From Bacteroidaceae bacterium (GTDB taxonomy: Bacteria; Bacteroidota; Bacteroidia; Bacteroidales; Muribaculaceae), in the NCBI GenBank assembly GCA_021768245.1, contig JAETNO010000007.1, forward strand, positions 33,669 through 97,668: a stretch of DNA of 64,000 nucleotides, written 5' to 3'. Positions 8,801 to 17,632 of the stretch are shown one piece after another. A program made the position numbers and the translations under genes. The notes beneath the pieces were generated by a model, which saw nothing but the letters and a program-made list of their open reading frames with translations, had not been told where the DNA came from and searched no databases. Positions within the stretch are counted from its first letter, which is position 1, and every line of letters begins with the position of its first letter.

Positions 8801-10822
8801 ATGTCAACACCTGACCAGCGCATTAACGAGCTCCGAGAAGAGCTTAACCGTCATAATCATGCATATTATGTAGAAAATAGTCCTGTCATAAGTGACTATG
8901 ACTACGATATGATGATGAAAGAGCTTGAAAAGCTCGAGAAGGAACATCCTGAACTTGACGACCCTCTGTCTCCGTCTCATCGCGTCGGTTCGGATATCAC
9001 CAAGGGTTTCATACAGGTCGCTCACGAAAGGCCGATGCTTTCTTTAGGCAACACCTATAGTATTGAGGAAGTCGATGAATGGGTAGAACGCTGCAATGAT
9101 TCTCTCGGCAACTCGGGGGGACTCAGGTCTGTTCCCATTGTGGGAGAGATGAAGTTTGATGGAACGAGTATCTCTCTTATGTATGAGAACGGGCGTCTTG
9201 TCCGCGCAGTGACAAGAGGTGACGGAGTGAAGGGTGATGATGTCACTGAAAATATAAAGACAATACGAAGCATCCCCCTTACGCTCCAAGGTAATGATTA
9301 TCCAAAATCATTTGAGATCAGAGGTGAAATCGTACTCCCGTGGAAAGCCTTCGACCGTTTGAACGAGGAGAGGGCTTTCAACGAGGAGCCTCTGTTTGCC
9401 AACCCACGAAATGCCGCTGCCGGAACTTTGAAAATGCAGAACTCGGCTGAGGTTTCACGCCGTGGACTCGATGCATACTTCTATTATCTATTGTCGGATG
9501 AACTGCCGTGTGACAATCATTATGACAATATGATGCTCGCACGGAAATGGGGGTTTAAAGTCAGCCATCTCATGACCTTGCTCCATTCAATCAATGAAGT
9601 TGACGCTTTTATAAAGCGTCTTGATGTGGAGCGAAAAGAACTGCCTGTTGCGACTGACGGTCTGGTATTCAAAGTCAACAATCTGCGTCAGCAACTCAAT
9701 CTTGGTTACACGGCAAAATCTCCGCGCTGGGCCATTGCTTATAAATTTGCGGCAGAAAGGGCTCTGACGCGACTGCGCTTTGTCTCATTTGAGGTCGGAC
9801 GTATGGGCGTTATAACTCCGGTTGCGAATCTTGAGCCTGTACTGCTGTCAGGAACGATTGTGAAACGTGCCTCGCTCCACAATGAAGATATCGTTAAGAA
9901 TCTTGATATCCATGACCACGACATGCTTTATGTGGAGAAGGGAGGTGAGATTATCCCGAAGATAACCGGTGTCGATATCGCTGCCAGGGAAGAAGGTGCT
10001 CAACGGATTAAATTTATCACTCACTGTCCGGATTGCGGCACGTCATTAATCCGTATTCCGGGAGAGGCATCATGGCTATGTCCTAACAAATATGGTTGCC
10101 GTCCGCAGATAATCGGGCGTCTTGAACATTATGTAGGGCGTCATGCAATGGATATCGAAGGGGTAGGCGAGGAAAACGCCGCGCTTCTCTACGAAGCCGG
10201 ACTCGTAAAAGATATCGCTGATTTCTATACATTGAGAAATTCCGAGCTTGAGAAACTTGAAAGGGTCGGGCCACGTACAGCCCAACGCATCACAGACGGC
10301 GTAGAAGCATCTAAATCCGTACCATTTGAGCGTGTGGTCTACTCTCTTTCAATCCCTTTTGTAGGGGAGACCGTGGCAAGGAAACTCGCAAGAGGAGTCG
10401 GCAATATCGATGCTCTCATGACAATGAGCCACGACGAACTTACGGCGATAGATGATATAGGTCCGAAAATAGCTGACGCCATAATTGAATATTTCGCAGT
10501 GCCCGGCAACCGGCAAATCATAGAGCGTTTGCGAGAGGCAGGGGTTCAGATGTCAATGCCTCAGACAGACATGTCGGGTTACACCGATATTCTTGCAGGA
10601 AAAACAATAGTCATCAGCGGAGTATTTGAAAAATATTCACGAGAGGAATATAAGGCGATGATTGAGAAGAACGGTGGTAAAAATGCCGGTTCTATCTCAA
10701 AAAAGACTACCTTCGTGCTTGCCGGAGAGAACATGGGCCCATCGAAACTTGAGAAAGCCCGTTCCCTCGGGGTGCCAATCATCTATGAAAACCAATTCCT
10801 TGAAATGCTGAGAGAAGAGTAG
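8801..10822 (+). CDS. ligA: NAD-dependent DNA ligase
   Basis: Seals nicks in duplex DNA during replication and repair, with NAD+ as adenylate donor. The 673-residue protein has the full LigA architecture: domain Ia, adenylation domain with nucleophile Lys118 in KFDG, OB fold, zinc finger with Cys409, Cys412, Cys427 and Cys433 (canonical CX2CX14CX5C), helix-hairpin-helix repeats (about 440-585) and a C-terminal BRCT domain (about 596-673). Size and motifs are standard. The gene converges on the 3' end of the RNase P RNA gene, 24 bp away, and no separate terminator is visible for ligA. Confidence 0.97.
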   Translation: MSTPDQRINELREELNRHNHAYYVENSPVISDYDYDMMMKELEKLEKEHPELDDPLSPSHRVGSDITKGFIQVAHERPMLSLGNTYSIEEVDEWVERCNDSLGNSGGLRSVPIVGEMKFDGTSISLMYENGRLVRAVTRGDGVKGDDVTENIKTIRSIPLTLQGNDYPKSFEIRGEIVLPWKAFDRLNEERAFNEEPLFANPRNAAAGTLKMQNSAEVSRRGLDAYFYYLLSDELPCDNHYDNMMLARKWGFKVSHLMTLLHSINEVDAFIKRLDVERKELPVATDGLVFKVNNLRQQLNLGYTAKSPRWAIAYKFAAERALTRLRFVSFEVGRMGVITPVANLEPVLLSGTIVKRASLHNEDIVKNLDIHDHDMLYVEKGGEIIPKITGVDIAAREEGAQRIKFITHCPDCGTSLIRIPGEASWLCPNKYGCRPQIIGRLEHYVGRHAMDIEGVGEENAALLYEAGLVKDIADFYTLRNSELEKLERVGPRTAQRITDGVEASKSVPFERVVYSLSIPFVGETVARKLARGVGNIDALMTMSHDELTAIDDIGPKIADAIIEYFAVPGNRQIIERLREAGVQMSMPQTDMSGYTDILAGKTIVISGVFEKYSREEYKAMIEKNGGKNAGSISKKTTFVLAGENMGPSKLEKARSLGVPIIYENQFLEMLREE

Positions 10823-10846
10823 GGTAGGTGAGTTTAAAATAAAAAA

Positions 10847-11312
10847 GGTAGCAGGACTATAAGCCGGGTTATGTCACCGTGGGACTTCTATTCGGGCTAA
10901 GCCCGAGAGGTTGCCACGGAGCCCGTGTCATTTATCTAAGCGGTGCCTCGCTTTGCTTCGGCACTCGAGCAGCCTACCCCCCGGCTATGAGCGAGCAACT
11001 CATTGTGGTGGTCTCCAGGGGAGGAGACTCGAACCACGCGCCGGTATACATGGCCTTGCAACCCATAAGACGTGCGGCATGTCGTGTCGCCACGACACCC
11101 GGTGGGCTCTTACCCCACCTTTTCACCATTGCCGAAGCCGGATATACCTCTAAAAAAGGCATATATGCTCAGGCTGTTGTTTTCTGTCACGTTACTCTGC
11201 CGTCGCCGACAGCTCACTGTTAGAGAGTATGGTGCTCTGTGTTGCCCGGACTTTCCTCTTGCCGCTCCGAAGATCAACCTCCATCGGCAAGCGACACAAG
11301 CGTCCTGCTACC
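10847..11312 (-). ncRNA. rnpB: RNase P RNA (class A)
   Basis: Catalytic RNA that matures tRNA 5' ends. Read on the minus strand, the ends GGTAGCAGGAC (11312 downward) and GTCCTGCTACC (10857 to 10847) form a perfect 11-bp P1 helix. The universal CR-I sequence GAGGAAAGTCCGGGC lies at plus 11244-11258. GGTGGGGTAAGAGCCCACC, GGGGGGTAGGCTGCTCGAG, GATAAATGAC and AACCCGGCTTATAG follow in the expected order. Six U residues after P1 (plus 10846-10841) fit transcript termination or trimming. At about 466 nt by this P1-to-P1 measure it is longer than the usual 350-400 nt. Confidence 0.95.
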
Positions 11313-11317
11313 TGACG

Positions 11318-11325
11318 CAAAGTTA
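11318..11325 (-). promoter_or_regulatory. -7 promoter element of rnpB
   Basis: Minus-strand TAACTTTG (plus 11318-11325) matches TAnnTTTG and ends 5 bp before the predicted first nucleotide of the RNase P RNA at 11312, exactly where transcription should begin. Confidence 0.6.
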
Positions 11326-11329
11326 CAAA

Positions 11330-11337
11330 TAAATTTG
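11330..11337 (+). promoter_or_regulatory. candidate -7 element of priA
   Basis: TAAATTTG on the plus strand matches TAnnTTTG, giving a leader of about 55 nt before priA. It lies only 4 bp from the oppositely directed rnpB -7 box, so the two polymerases would compete. No clear -33. Confidence 0.35.
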
Positions 11338-11396
11338 AAATCCTTTGCCATTGACGTGGAATTATTGTATTTTTACACTCTTTAAACGCCTTTGCA

Positions 11397-13865
11397 ATGC
11401 TCTATGCCGATGTCATTATACCCGTTCCCATAGCCGGAACGTTCACCTACAGTGTGCCAGCCGACATGAATTCCACGCTCAAAGTCGGGCATCGGGTTAT
11501 AGTGCCGTTCGGTCGGAAGAAATTTTATACAGGTATTGTAGCGTCAATAGGACCGATTGCTCCGCAAGGCTATGAAGTAAAGGATATTGCTGTAAAGCTT
11601 GATGGAGATGCCATTGTCAGACATCCGCAGCTAAAATTTTGGAACTGGGTTGCGGATTATTACTTATGCACTCCCGGAGAAGTGATGAAAGCTGCCATGC
11701 CTGCCGGATTGAAAGTCGAAAGCGAAACTTTTATCGCTCCAAACCCCGATTATGAAGAAGATAAGGACAACCGTCTGACACAACGGGAGCTGTGCGTAAT
11801 GGAATTATTGCTCACGAGTGATAAGAAGTTGCCTCTTGATTCAATTGGGAAAAAGACCGGTTTCGCCAACATCGGACATGTTGCCAACTCATTATTGGCA
11901 AAAGAAGCAGTGATGATTTCCGAGAATTTAGTTGAACGTTATCGTTCACGCAAAGAGACATACGTAAGACTTCGCGCAGAGAAGGGAAATCTGGATGCGC
12001 TCCATAAGATTTTCGATTCAATCAAATCTGGCTCCAAACAAGAGACCGCTCTGCTTGCGCTTATCGAGCTATCCGGCTTTATGAGGCAAGGCAACGATTT
12101 GTCAGAAGTGACCCGCAGTGAAATAATGGAGCGGGCCGGCGTGACAAGCGCTGTCGTTTCAGCGATGGAAAAGAAAGGCGTAATTGAGGTCTATAAAAAA
12201 GACGTGAGCCGCTTTTCATATTCCGGTCTTGTCAGCGGAGAACTGCCGATTCTTTCAGACGCACAGGCATCAGCATTGGATTCGATTCATAAGTCATGGT
12301 TCGGGAAAGATATTACTCTTCTCCATGGCGTGACCTCAAGCGGAAAAACTGAGATATATATCCATTTGATTGACTATGTGATTAAAAATGGAAGGCAGGC
12401 CTTGTATCTTGTGCCGGAAATAGCACTCACGACACAGCTCACAGGCCGGTTGCAACAGGTATTTGGCGATAAGGTTGTTATATATCATTCTAAGTTTTCA
12501 GACAATGAGAGAGTTGACATATGGAACAGATTGCTGAAATCGAATGAACCATGCGTTGTGATAGGCGCCCGTTCATCCGTATATCTTCCTTTCGCTTCGC
12601 TTGGACTTGTTATTGTTGATGAAGAGCATGAGACGGCCTATAAGCAACAGGATCCCGCACCACGCTATAACGCCCGTGATGCGGCGATTGTGCTTGCCTC
12701 CATGCATGGTGCTAAAACGTTGCTTGGAAGTGCGACTCCATCCATAGAGACCTACTATAAAGCCACTACCGGCCGTTTCGGGCTTGTCGAGCTTACAGAA
12801 CGGTTCGAGGGAGCAAGACTTCCTGAAATGAAACTTGTGGATATGACCGATGCGAGAAAAAAAGGATTGATTGACGGCTCCCTATCAATTGTGACGCGGC
12901 GTCTTGTCAATGAAGCATTGAAACGGGGTCAACAGTCCATTCTTTTCATCAACCGTCGTGGCTATGCTCCGATTGCGAGATGCAGCTTATGTGGATATGT
13001 CCCTAAATGCGAAAATTGTGATGTCTCGCTAACTTATCACAGACACTCCGATAAATTGATATGCCATTATTGCGGAACTCCCTATCCGGTGCCCGATGTA
13101 TGTCCGGCATGTAAGGAACCGGGTATAGAAGTGCTTGGCTACGGCACGGAGCGGGTTGAGGAAGAAATTGAGAATGTCTTTCCGAATATATCAATCTCAC
13201 GCATGGACCTGGATTCGACACGCAGCAAAGATAGCTATGAAAAAATTATTGATAATTTTTCAAAAGGGAAATCCCGGATACTCGTCGGTACGCAAATGGT
13301 CACAAAAGGCCTTGATTTTGACCGTGTGAGTGTGGTCGGAGTGGTCAATGCCGACACTGTGATAAATTTCCCTGATTTCCGCTCATCGGAGAGGGCTTTC
13401 AATATGATAGAACAGGTGGCTGGAAGGGCTGGGCGCAGAAATGATGACGGTATCGTTGCAATTCAGACATATAATCCATCTCATCCGCTTTTTGGATTCT
13501 TGCTCGCCCACGATTATCACGGTTTTTATACAACCGAATTAAATGAAAGGTCGAAGTATAATTATCCTCCATTCTCGAGGATAATATACATATATCTCAA
13601 ACATAAGGACCGGACTGCTGCATCAACGATGTCATATGAATTCGCCCAACGTCTGAGAAAGTTGCTGGGCAACCGTGTGAGCGGCCCTGATGAGCCATAT
13701 GTGGCACGTGTGCAATCTCTCTACATAAGGCGTATAATGTTAAAAATCGAGACAAATGCCTCGATTACCAAAGTAAAAAGCCTGCTCAACAGCGTGAGGA
13801 TTGAAATGACAAATGCGAAGCTACTTCTTGGCGCCGTCCTTTACTACGATGTGGATCCAATGTAA
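11397..13865 (+). CDS. priA: primosomal protein N' (replication restart helicase)
   Basis: PriA recognises stalled forks and D-loops and loads the replicative helicase. The 822-residue protein opens with the 3'-DNA-end binding domain (YADVIIPVP). It has Walker A GVTSSGKT (about 309-316), the DEEH helicase box (VIVDEEHE, about 405-412), and the paired zinc-binding cysteines (CSLCGYVPKCENC and CHYCG...CPAC, about 529-575) inserted between helicase lobes, then a C-terminal domain. Length is normal for Bacteroidales. The last 45 bp overlap the end of the VanZ-like gene on the opposite strand. The divergent partner is rnpB. Confidence 0.96.
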   Translation: MLYADVIIPVPIAGTFTYSVPADMNSTLKVGHRVIVPFGRKKFYTGIVASIGPIAPQGYEVKDIAVKLDGDAIVRHPQLKFWNWVADYYLCTPGEVMKAAMPAGLKVESETFIAPNPDYEEDKDNRLTQRELCVMELLLTSDKKLPLDSIGKKTGFANIGHVANSLLAKEAVMISENLVERYRSRKETYVRLRAEKGNLDALHKIFDSIKSGSKQETALLALIELSGFMRQGNDLSEVTRSEIMERAGVTSAVVSAMEKKGVIEVYKKDVSRFSYSGLVSGELPILSDAQASALDSIHKSWFGKDITLLHGVTSSGKTEIYIHLIDYVIKNGRQALYLVPEIALTTQLTGRLQQVFGDKVVIYHSKFSDNERVDIWNRLLKSNEPCVVIGARSSVYLPFASLGLVIVDEEHETAYKQQDPAPRYNARDAAIVLASMHGAKTLLGSATPSIETYYKATTGRFGLVELTERFEGARLPEMKLVDMTDARKKGLIDGSLSIVTRRLVNEALKRGQQSILFINRRGYAPIARCSLCGYVPKCENCDVSLTYHRHSDKLICHYCGTPYPVPDVCPACKEPGIEVLGYGTERVEEEIENVFPNISISRMDLDSTRSKDSYEKIIDNFSKGKSRILVGTQMVTKGLDFDRVSVVGVVNADTVINFPDFRSSERAFNMIEQVAGRAGRRNDDGIVAIQTYNPSHPLFGFLLAHDYHGFYTTELNERSKYNYPPFSRIIYIYLKHKDRTAASTMSYEFAQRLRKLLGNRVSGPDEPYVARVQSLYIRRIMLKIETNASITKVKSLLNSVRIEMTNAKLLLGAVLYYDVDPM

Positions 13866-14228
13866 GGCTATGCAGAGTGGTATGGCCGCAAATGCTCCAA
13901 TCGTGTCGGCAAGCGCATCGTATAGGTCGCCGCTTCTCCCCATATCCATGGCATCTTGAATAAATTCAACGGCTATGCCAAAAGCTGAGACTATAATTGC
14001 TGTTATGACTGCGCCTTTGAGGGTCAATATTTTCCCAATCCGGTAGCGTTCGAATATATAAGTCAAGGACAGCCCTCCGAACATACAGCAATGTGCCAGT
14101 TTGTCAGCTCCGGGAAATAAAGGAATTTCCTCCTCCCCAAAAGGCTTGGGAAGGAGGGTTAGGTATAGGATTACGATGATTACCGCTATCGTAAGTTGAT
14201 AGGGAGGAATCCATCGCAGTTTCTTCAT
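13821..14228 (-). CDS. VanZ-like family membrane protein
   Basis: Small integral membrane protein of 135 aa with about four transmembrane segments (near 8-26, 42-60, 70-90 and 105-125). It carries the VanZ-family signatures DKLAHCCMFGG and, later, EFIQ...GRSGDLYDALADTIGA. Family function is poorly defined; the original VanZ gives low-level teicoplanin resistance. The start was placed at MKKLRWIPP because the upstream extension of the frame is not membrane-like and runs into the neighbouring gene. Its 3' end overlaps priA by 45 bp in convergent orientation. It lies 34 bp after the DUF3332 gene and probably shares its transcript. Confidence 0.85.
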   Translation of the reverse strand: MKKLRWIPPYQLTIAVIIVILYLTLLPKPFGEEEIPLFPGADKLAHCCMFGGLSLTYIFERYRIGKILTLKGAVITAIIVSAFGIAVEFIQDAMDMGRSGDLYDALADTIGAFAAIPLCIALHWIHIVVKDGAKK

Positions 14229-14262
14229 AATTGACAATTTGAAATTGATACAATCATTGACT

Positions 14263-14811
14263 TTAACGAAGGGCCATGAGATTTGAAGCGGCCATAGCCT
14301 TGTAAGCCATGAGTCCCTCGTTAGAGAGTTCAACCACATTGCGCGTTCCATCGACGCCGGGCATTGACACATGATTCTCGTCAATAAAAGTCATGAGTTC
14401 ATAACTTTCACCTGACGGGAGTGCCACACTCCAGCTTTGGTCTTCACTGTCAAAATCGAGGCGCACCACCGACTGGTCGTTTTCAGATGTAATTGTGTAT
14501 CCCTTGCCATCACATTCCACAAGATAACGGCCATCCTTGCCGTCAATAACCTTTTTGCCTGATGCAACGGGGTTATCACCGCTCCAGAATTCTATGGAGT
14601 TGATTACAAGTATGTCGGCAAGAGCTGAAACTTCATAGACGGGTATAATCCAAAATGCGAAGAACACGAGTTCGTTGACAAACTTATTGCCTACCTGTTT
14701 ATTCCATGAAAGGAGCTTGTTGGTTAGGGCGAAACTGCCGATACACGAAGATGTCATCAATGAACCTGTGAGGGCAAGCACGATTGCTACCGGTAAAAAA
14801 CGTCTTTTCAT
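14263..14811 (-). CDS. DUF3332 family lipoprotein
   Basis: 182-residue protein with a lipoprotein signal peptide (MKRRFLPVA...MTSSC, lipid-modified Cys near residue 23) followed by the SFALTNKLLSWNK segment typical of DUF3332. A hydrophobic stretch follows (about 40-65, FFAFWIIPVYEVSAL), and then a beta-rich domain. The start was chosen at MKRRF, which gives a proper signal peptide. No biochemical role is known for the family. It sits between an MltF-like lytic transglycosylase (68 bp upstream) and a VanZ-like protein (34 bp downstream), which suggests, as inference only, an envelope-associated role. Confidence 0.82.
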   Translation of the reverse strand: MKRRFLPVAIVLALTGSLMTSSCIGSFALTNKLLSWNKQVGNKFVNELVFFAFWIIPVYEVSALADILVINSIEFWSGDNPVASGKKVIDGKDGRYLVECDGKGYTITSENDQSVVRLDFDSEDQSWSVALPSGESYELMTFIDENHVSMPGVDGTRNVVELSNEGLMAYKAMAASNLMALR

Positions 14812-14879
14812 TCGATTAAAATAGTTTTTAGGATGAATATAGTTAGTAGTTGAAAGTGATATCTGGAATAATGGCATTT

Positions 14880-16274
14880 TTAAGCCTTTGTCCGGGCTTT
14901 ACTGTAGAAAGCATAAACTCGGTTAACGTAGTCATATGTCTCTCTACCGCGTGAATAGCCATATTTTACTACAGGATCCCTGTAATATTTAGGATTGGAC
15001 TTCCACAATATTGCCTTGGCGACATTGCCGTCCCATTTACGTGGATTAAGCCCATACTTCTTTGCAAGATTTATCGCGTCATAGACATGGGCTATCCCTG
15101 AATTGTAGGCTGCTATGACAAATTTTTTCCGTTCTTTTTCGTCAGGAACTTTTGAGGCTAACTGTTTGTCAAGATCCCGGAGCAATTTGAGTGCCGTCTC
15201 TATGGCGACATCGTTTTTCATGACGCTTTTTGCGGTCTGTCCATATCCTTTTGCAGTCTTAGGCATTATTTGCATCAGACCTCTCGCTCCGGCCCATGAC
15301 ACCGCCGTGGAATCAAATTTGCTCTCCACATAGGCTTGTGAAGCGAGAAGCTTCCAGTCCCATCCGTATGTTTCGGAATATTGCTTGAAAAGATGATCGA
15401 ACGGGGTGACGGTGGCTCCGTTGAGATTGAAACGACGCGAATCAGGATCATTTTTGCTCAATTCAAAATATCGTTTAAGCAACATGGCCTGTTCCTGTCG
15501 CGGCTTATCACTGTTGAGCCATGCATCAATGCTGTCACCAAGCCATGCCTTTGACGGAGCAACAGCCCAGCTTGACCTCTGTTCGAAACTTAAAGGCAGA
15601 GTGATATCAAGGTCATTGTAGTATGTCTTGTTGATGCGGGCAATATCGCTGTCGACTACGGTCAATGGTATTTTCCCCTCATTGACCATCGCAATCAGGT
15701 CTTCTGTAATCATGGTGTCGTGGTCTACCGTATGGATATTTATCCCTCCTCCGACCTCCTGGTTAAGATTCCTTATGCGGGCTTCATATTTTGAATCGGC
15801 TTCCACGTATACATCTTTCCCGACAAGGTCAGTGACATCTGTAATCAATTCACTCTCGCCTTTTTTAGGCTGGACAAGAACCTGTGTAGTGATGTTTTCA
15901 GGTCCACAGGGCACGAATCTGTCTTTCAGTTCAGCGGTGATAGGAACTGCATACGCTATAAGGTCGACAATTCCTGAATCAAGCATTTCCAATGCCCTTG
16001 AAAGCGATGGGGCTATCTCCATTTTAAGTGCGAGATCCTTATCGACGGCAAGATTTGTAAGCAGTTCATAATCATAACCCATCTCCTGTCCACGATAGAT
16101 GAAATAGGCTTCAGGACTATAAAGGGTAGCGACTTTAAGCGTATCCGGCAAGCGATGGACAGAGTCCGGGGATTCGGATTCAGAAGCTTGTCCTGATTTA
16201 TTTCCACAAGAACTCATACCGGCAATCGCCAGTGTGATAAATCCTGATAGAATAATATAAAGCGGCCCTCTCAT
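14880..16274 (-). CDS. MltF-like membrane-bound lytic murein transglycosylase
   Basis: 464-residue lipoprotein (signal ends GMSSC) with two domains. An N-terminal solute-binding (SBP_bac_3-like) module (about 45-270) is followed by a C-terminal SLT lysozyme-like domain (about 290-430). The catalytic glutamate is in VESKF (near residue 318), followed by AGARGLMQIMPKTA, and the family's AAYNSG motif is present. This matches MltF, which cleaves glycan strands to form 1,6-anhydromuropeptides at the envelope. In known MltF proteins the SBP-like domain binds muropeptides and regulates activity. It lies 77 bp downstream of purM on the same strand and could be served by the purM promoter. Confidence 0.92.
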   Translation of the reverse strand: MRGPLYIILSGFITLAIAGMSSCGNKSGQASESESPDSVHRLPDTLKVATLYSPEAYFIYRGQEMGYDYELLTNLAVDKDLALKMEIAPSLSRALEMLDSGIVDLIAYAVPITAELKDRFVPCGPENITTQVLVQPKKGESELITDVTDLVGKDVYVEADSKYEARIRNLNQEVGGGINIHTVDHDTMITEDLIAMVNEGKIPLTVVDSDIARINKTYYNDLDITLPLSFEQRSSWAVAPSKAWLGDSIDAWLNSDKPRQEQAMLLKRYFELSKNDPDSRRFNLNGATVTPFDHLFKQYSETYGWDWKLLASQAYVESKFDSTAVSWAGARGLMQIMPKTAKGYGQTAKSVMKNDVAIETALKLLRDLDKQLASKVPDEKERKKFVIAAYNSGIAHVYDAINLAKKYGLNPRKWDGNVAKAILWKSNPKYYRDPVVKYGYSRGRETYDYVNRVYAFYSKARTKA

Positions 16275-16351
16275 TAGATGTATATGTGTTTAGTTTATAT
16301 TGTAGAAATATCTATATGATGAGCAAGGGCCTTATTCACCAGTGAAGAAGG

Positions 16352-17518
16352 TCAATACTCAAATGTACCGGCAGAGGAGGTTATTGTAAGCCTGTTGGAG
16401 GGGGCGTCCTCTACACGTCCTATAATCCTCGATTCAATCCCGAAATCAGAAGCGATAGCCATAACCTTTTCAGCGACCTCCGGACGCACGTAGATTTCCA
16501 TACGGTGTCCCATATTGAACACTTTATACATTTCGCTCCAAGGAGTTCCGCTTTCTTTCTGTATAAGGTCGAACAGTGGTGGCACAGGGAAGAGATTGTC
16601 CTTGATGACATGTTTGTTTTCCACAAAATGCATCACCTTAGTCTGAGCTCCACCCGTACAGTGAACCATACCGTCAATATCAGGCCGCATCTCGCTGAGG
16701 AGCTTTTTGATTACCGGCGCGTAGGTACGGGTAGGGGAGAGCACAAGCTCACCGGCGGTAAGGCCTGTCCCTTCAATTATATCGGTGAGTTTCTTTGAAC
16801 CCGAATAAACCAGGTCTTCAGGGACGGCAGCGTCAAACGTCTCGGGATATTTGGCCGCGAGATATTTGGCAAAAACATCGTGGCGGGCGGACGTGAGGCC
16901 ATTACTGCCCATTCCACCGTTGTATTTACTTTCGTATTTAGCCTGTCCGAATGATGCAAGACCGACAATCATATCTCCAGCCTTTATATTGGCATTGTCA
17001 ATGACATCGGCACGCCGCATACGGCAGGTCACAGTTGAGTCGACTATTATAGTTCTCACAAGGTCACCAACATCTGCGGTCTCGCCTCCGGTAGAATATA
17101 TGCCGACTCCCATATCCCGAAGAGTGGCGAGGAGTTCTTCCGTCCCATTTATTATCGCAGAGATAACCTCTCCCGAAATAAGATTCTTATTTCGGCCTAT
17201 TGTTGAGGATACAAGAATATTGTCTGTCGCTCCGACGCATAACAAATCGTCAATATTCATGACGAGGGCGTCCTGTGCGATACCTTTCCATACGGAAATA
17301 TCGCCTGTCTCACGCCAATATGCATACGCGAGCGACGACTTGGTGCCTGCGCCATCGGCATGCATGATATTGCACCATTCCGGATCTCCGCCGAGAATAT
17401 CGGGGATAATCTTGCAGAAGGCATGGGGGAAGATGCCTTTATCGACGTTTTTTATGGCGTTGTGAACATCCTCTTTCGAGGCGGAAACACCGCGGAGATT
17501 GTAGCGCTGGTCACTCAT
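16352..17518 (-). CDS. purM: phosphoribosylformylglycinamidine cyclo-ligase (AIR synthetase)
   Basis: Fifth step of purine synthesis: ATP-dependent ring closure of FGAM to AIR in the cytoplasm. At 388 aa it carries the PurM/ThiL-type signatures HADGAGTKSS, the metal/nucleotide motif MNIDDLLCVGA, and STGGETADVGD. The C-terminal region includes MVHCTGGAQTKVMHF and FNMGHRMEI. The start was set at MSDQRYNLRG rather than 27 bp upstream because that is where family homology should begin. It has a full consensus promoter whose -33 box overlaps the end of the preceding gene. purT lies 43 kb away in the same window. Confidence 0.94.
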   Translation of the reverse strand: MSDQRYNLRGVSASKEDVHNAIKNVDKGIFPHAFCKIIPDILGGDPEWCNIMHADGAGTKSSLAYAYWRETGDISVWKGIAQDALVMNIDDLLCVGATDNILVSSTIGRNKNLISGEVISAIINGTEELLATLRDMGVGIYSTGGETADVGDLVRTIIVDSTVTCRMRRADVIDNANIKAGDMIVGLASFGQAKYESKYNGGMGSNGLTSARHDVFAKYLAAKYPETFDAAVPEDLVYSGSKKLTDIIEGTGLTAGELVLSPTRTYAPVIKKLLSEMRPDIDGMVHCTGGAQTKVMHFVENKHVIKDNLFPVPPLFDLIQKESGTPWSEMYKVFNMGHRMEIYVRPEVAEKVMAIASDFGIESRIIGRVEDAPSNRLTITSSAGTFEY

Positions 17519-17600
17519 AATTTCTCGTAGATGAAAATTCAACAAATGTGAACTATGGTTGGTTTAATTCAGACTTATCTAAAATTCTTATAATATTTGG

Positions 17601-17632
17601 CAAAATTACAAAAAAATAGCCGAAATCTCAAA
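17601..17632 (-). promoter_or_regulatory. consensus Bacteroidales promoter of purM
   Basis: Minus strand: TTTG (plus 17629-17632), 20 bp spacer, TAATTTTG (plus 17601-17608). Both boxes match the phylum consensus perfectly. The -33 overlaps the stop codon region of the universal stress gene. Predicted leader about 75 nt. Confidence 0.7.

Noticed and set aside
10879..11332. Several open frames across the RNase P RNA gene
   Set aside because: They lie inside a clear rnpB gene with conserved blocks and a P1 helix, so they are chance frames.
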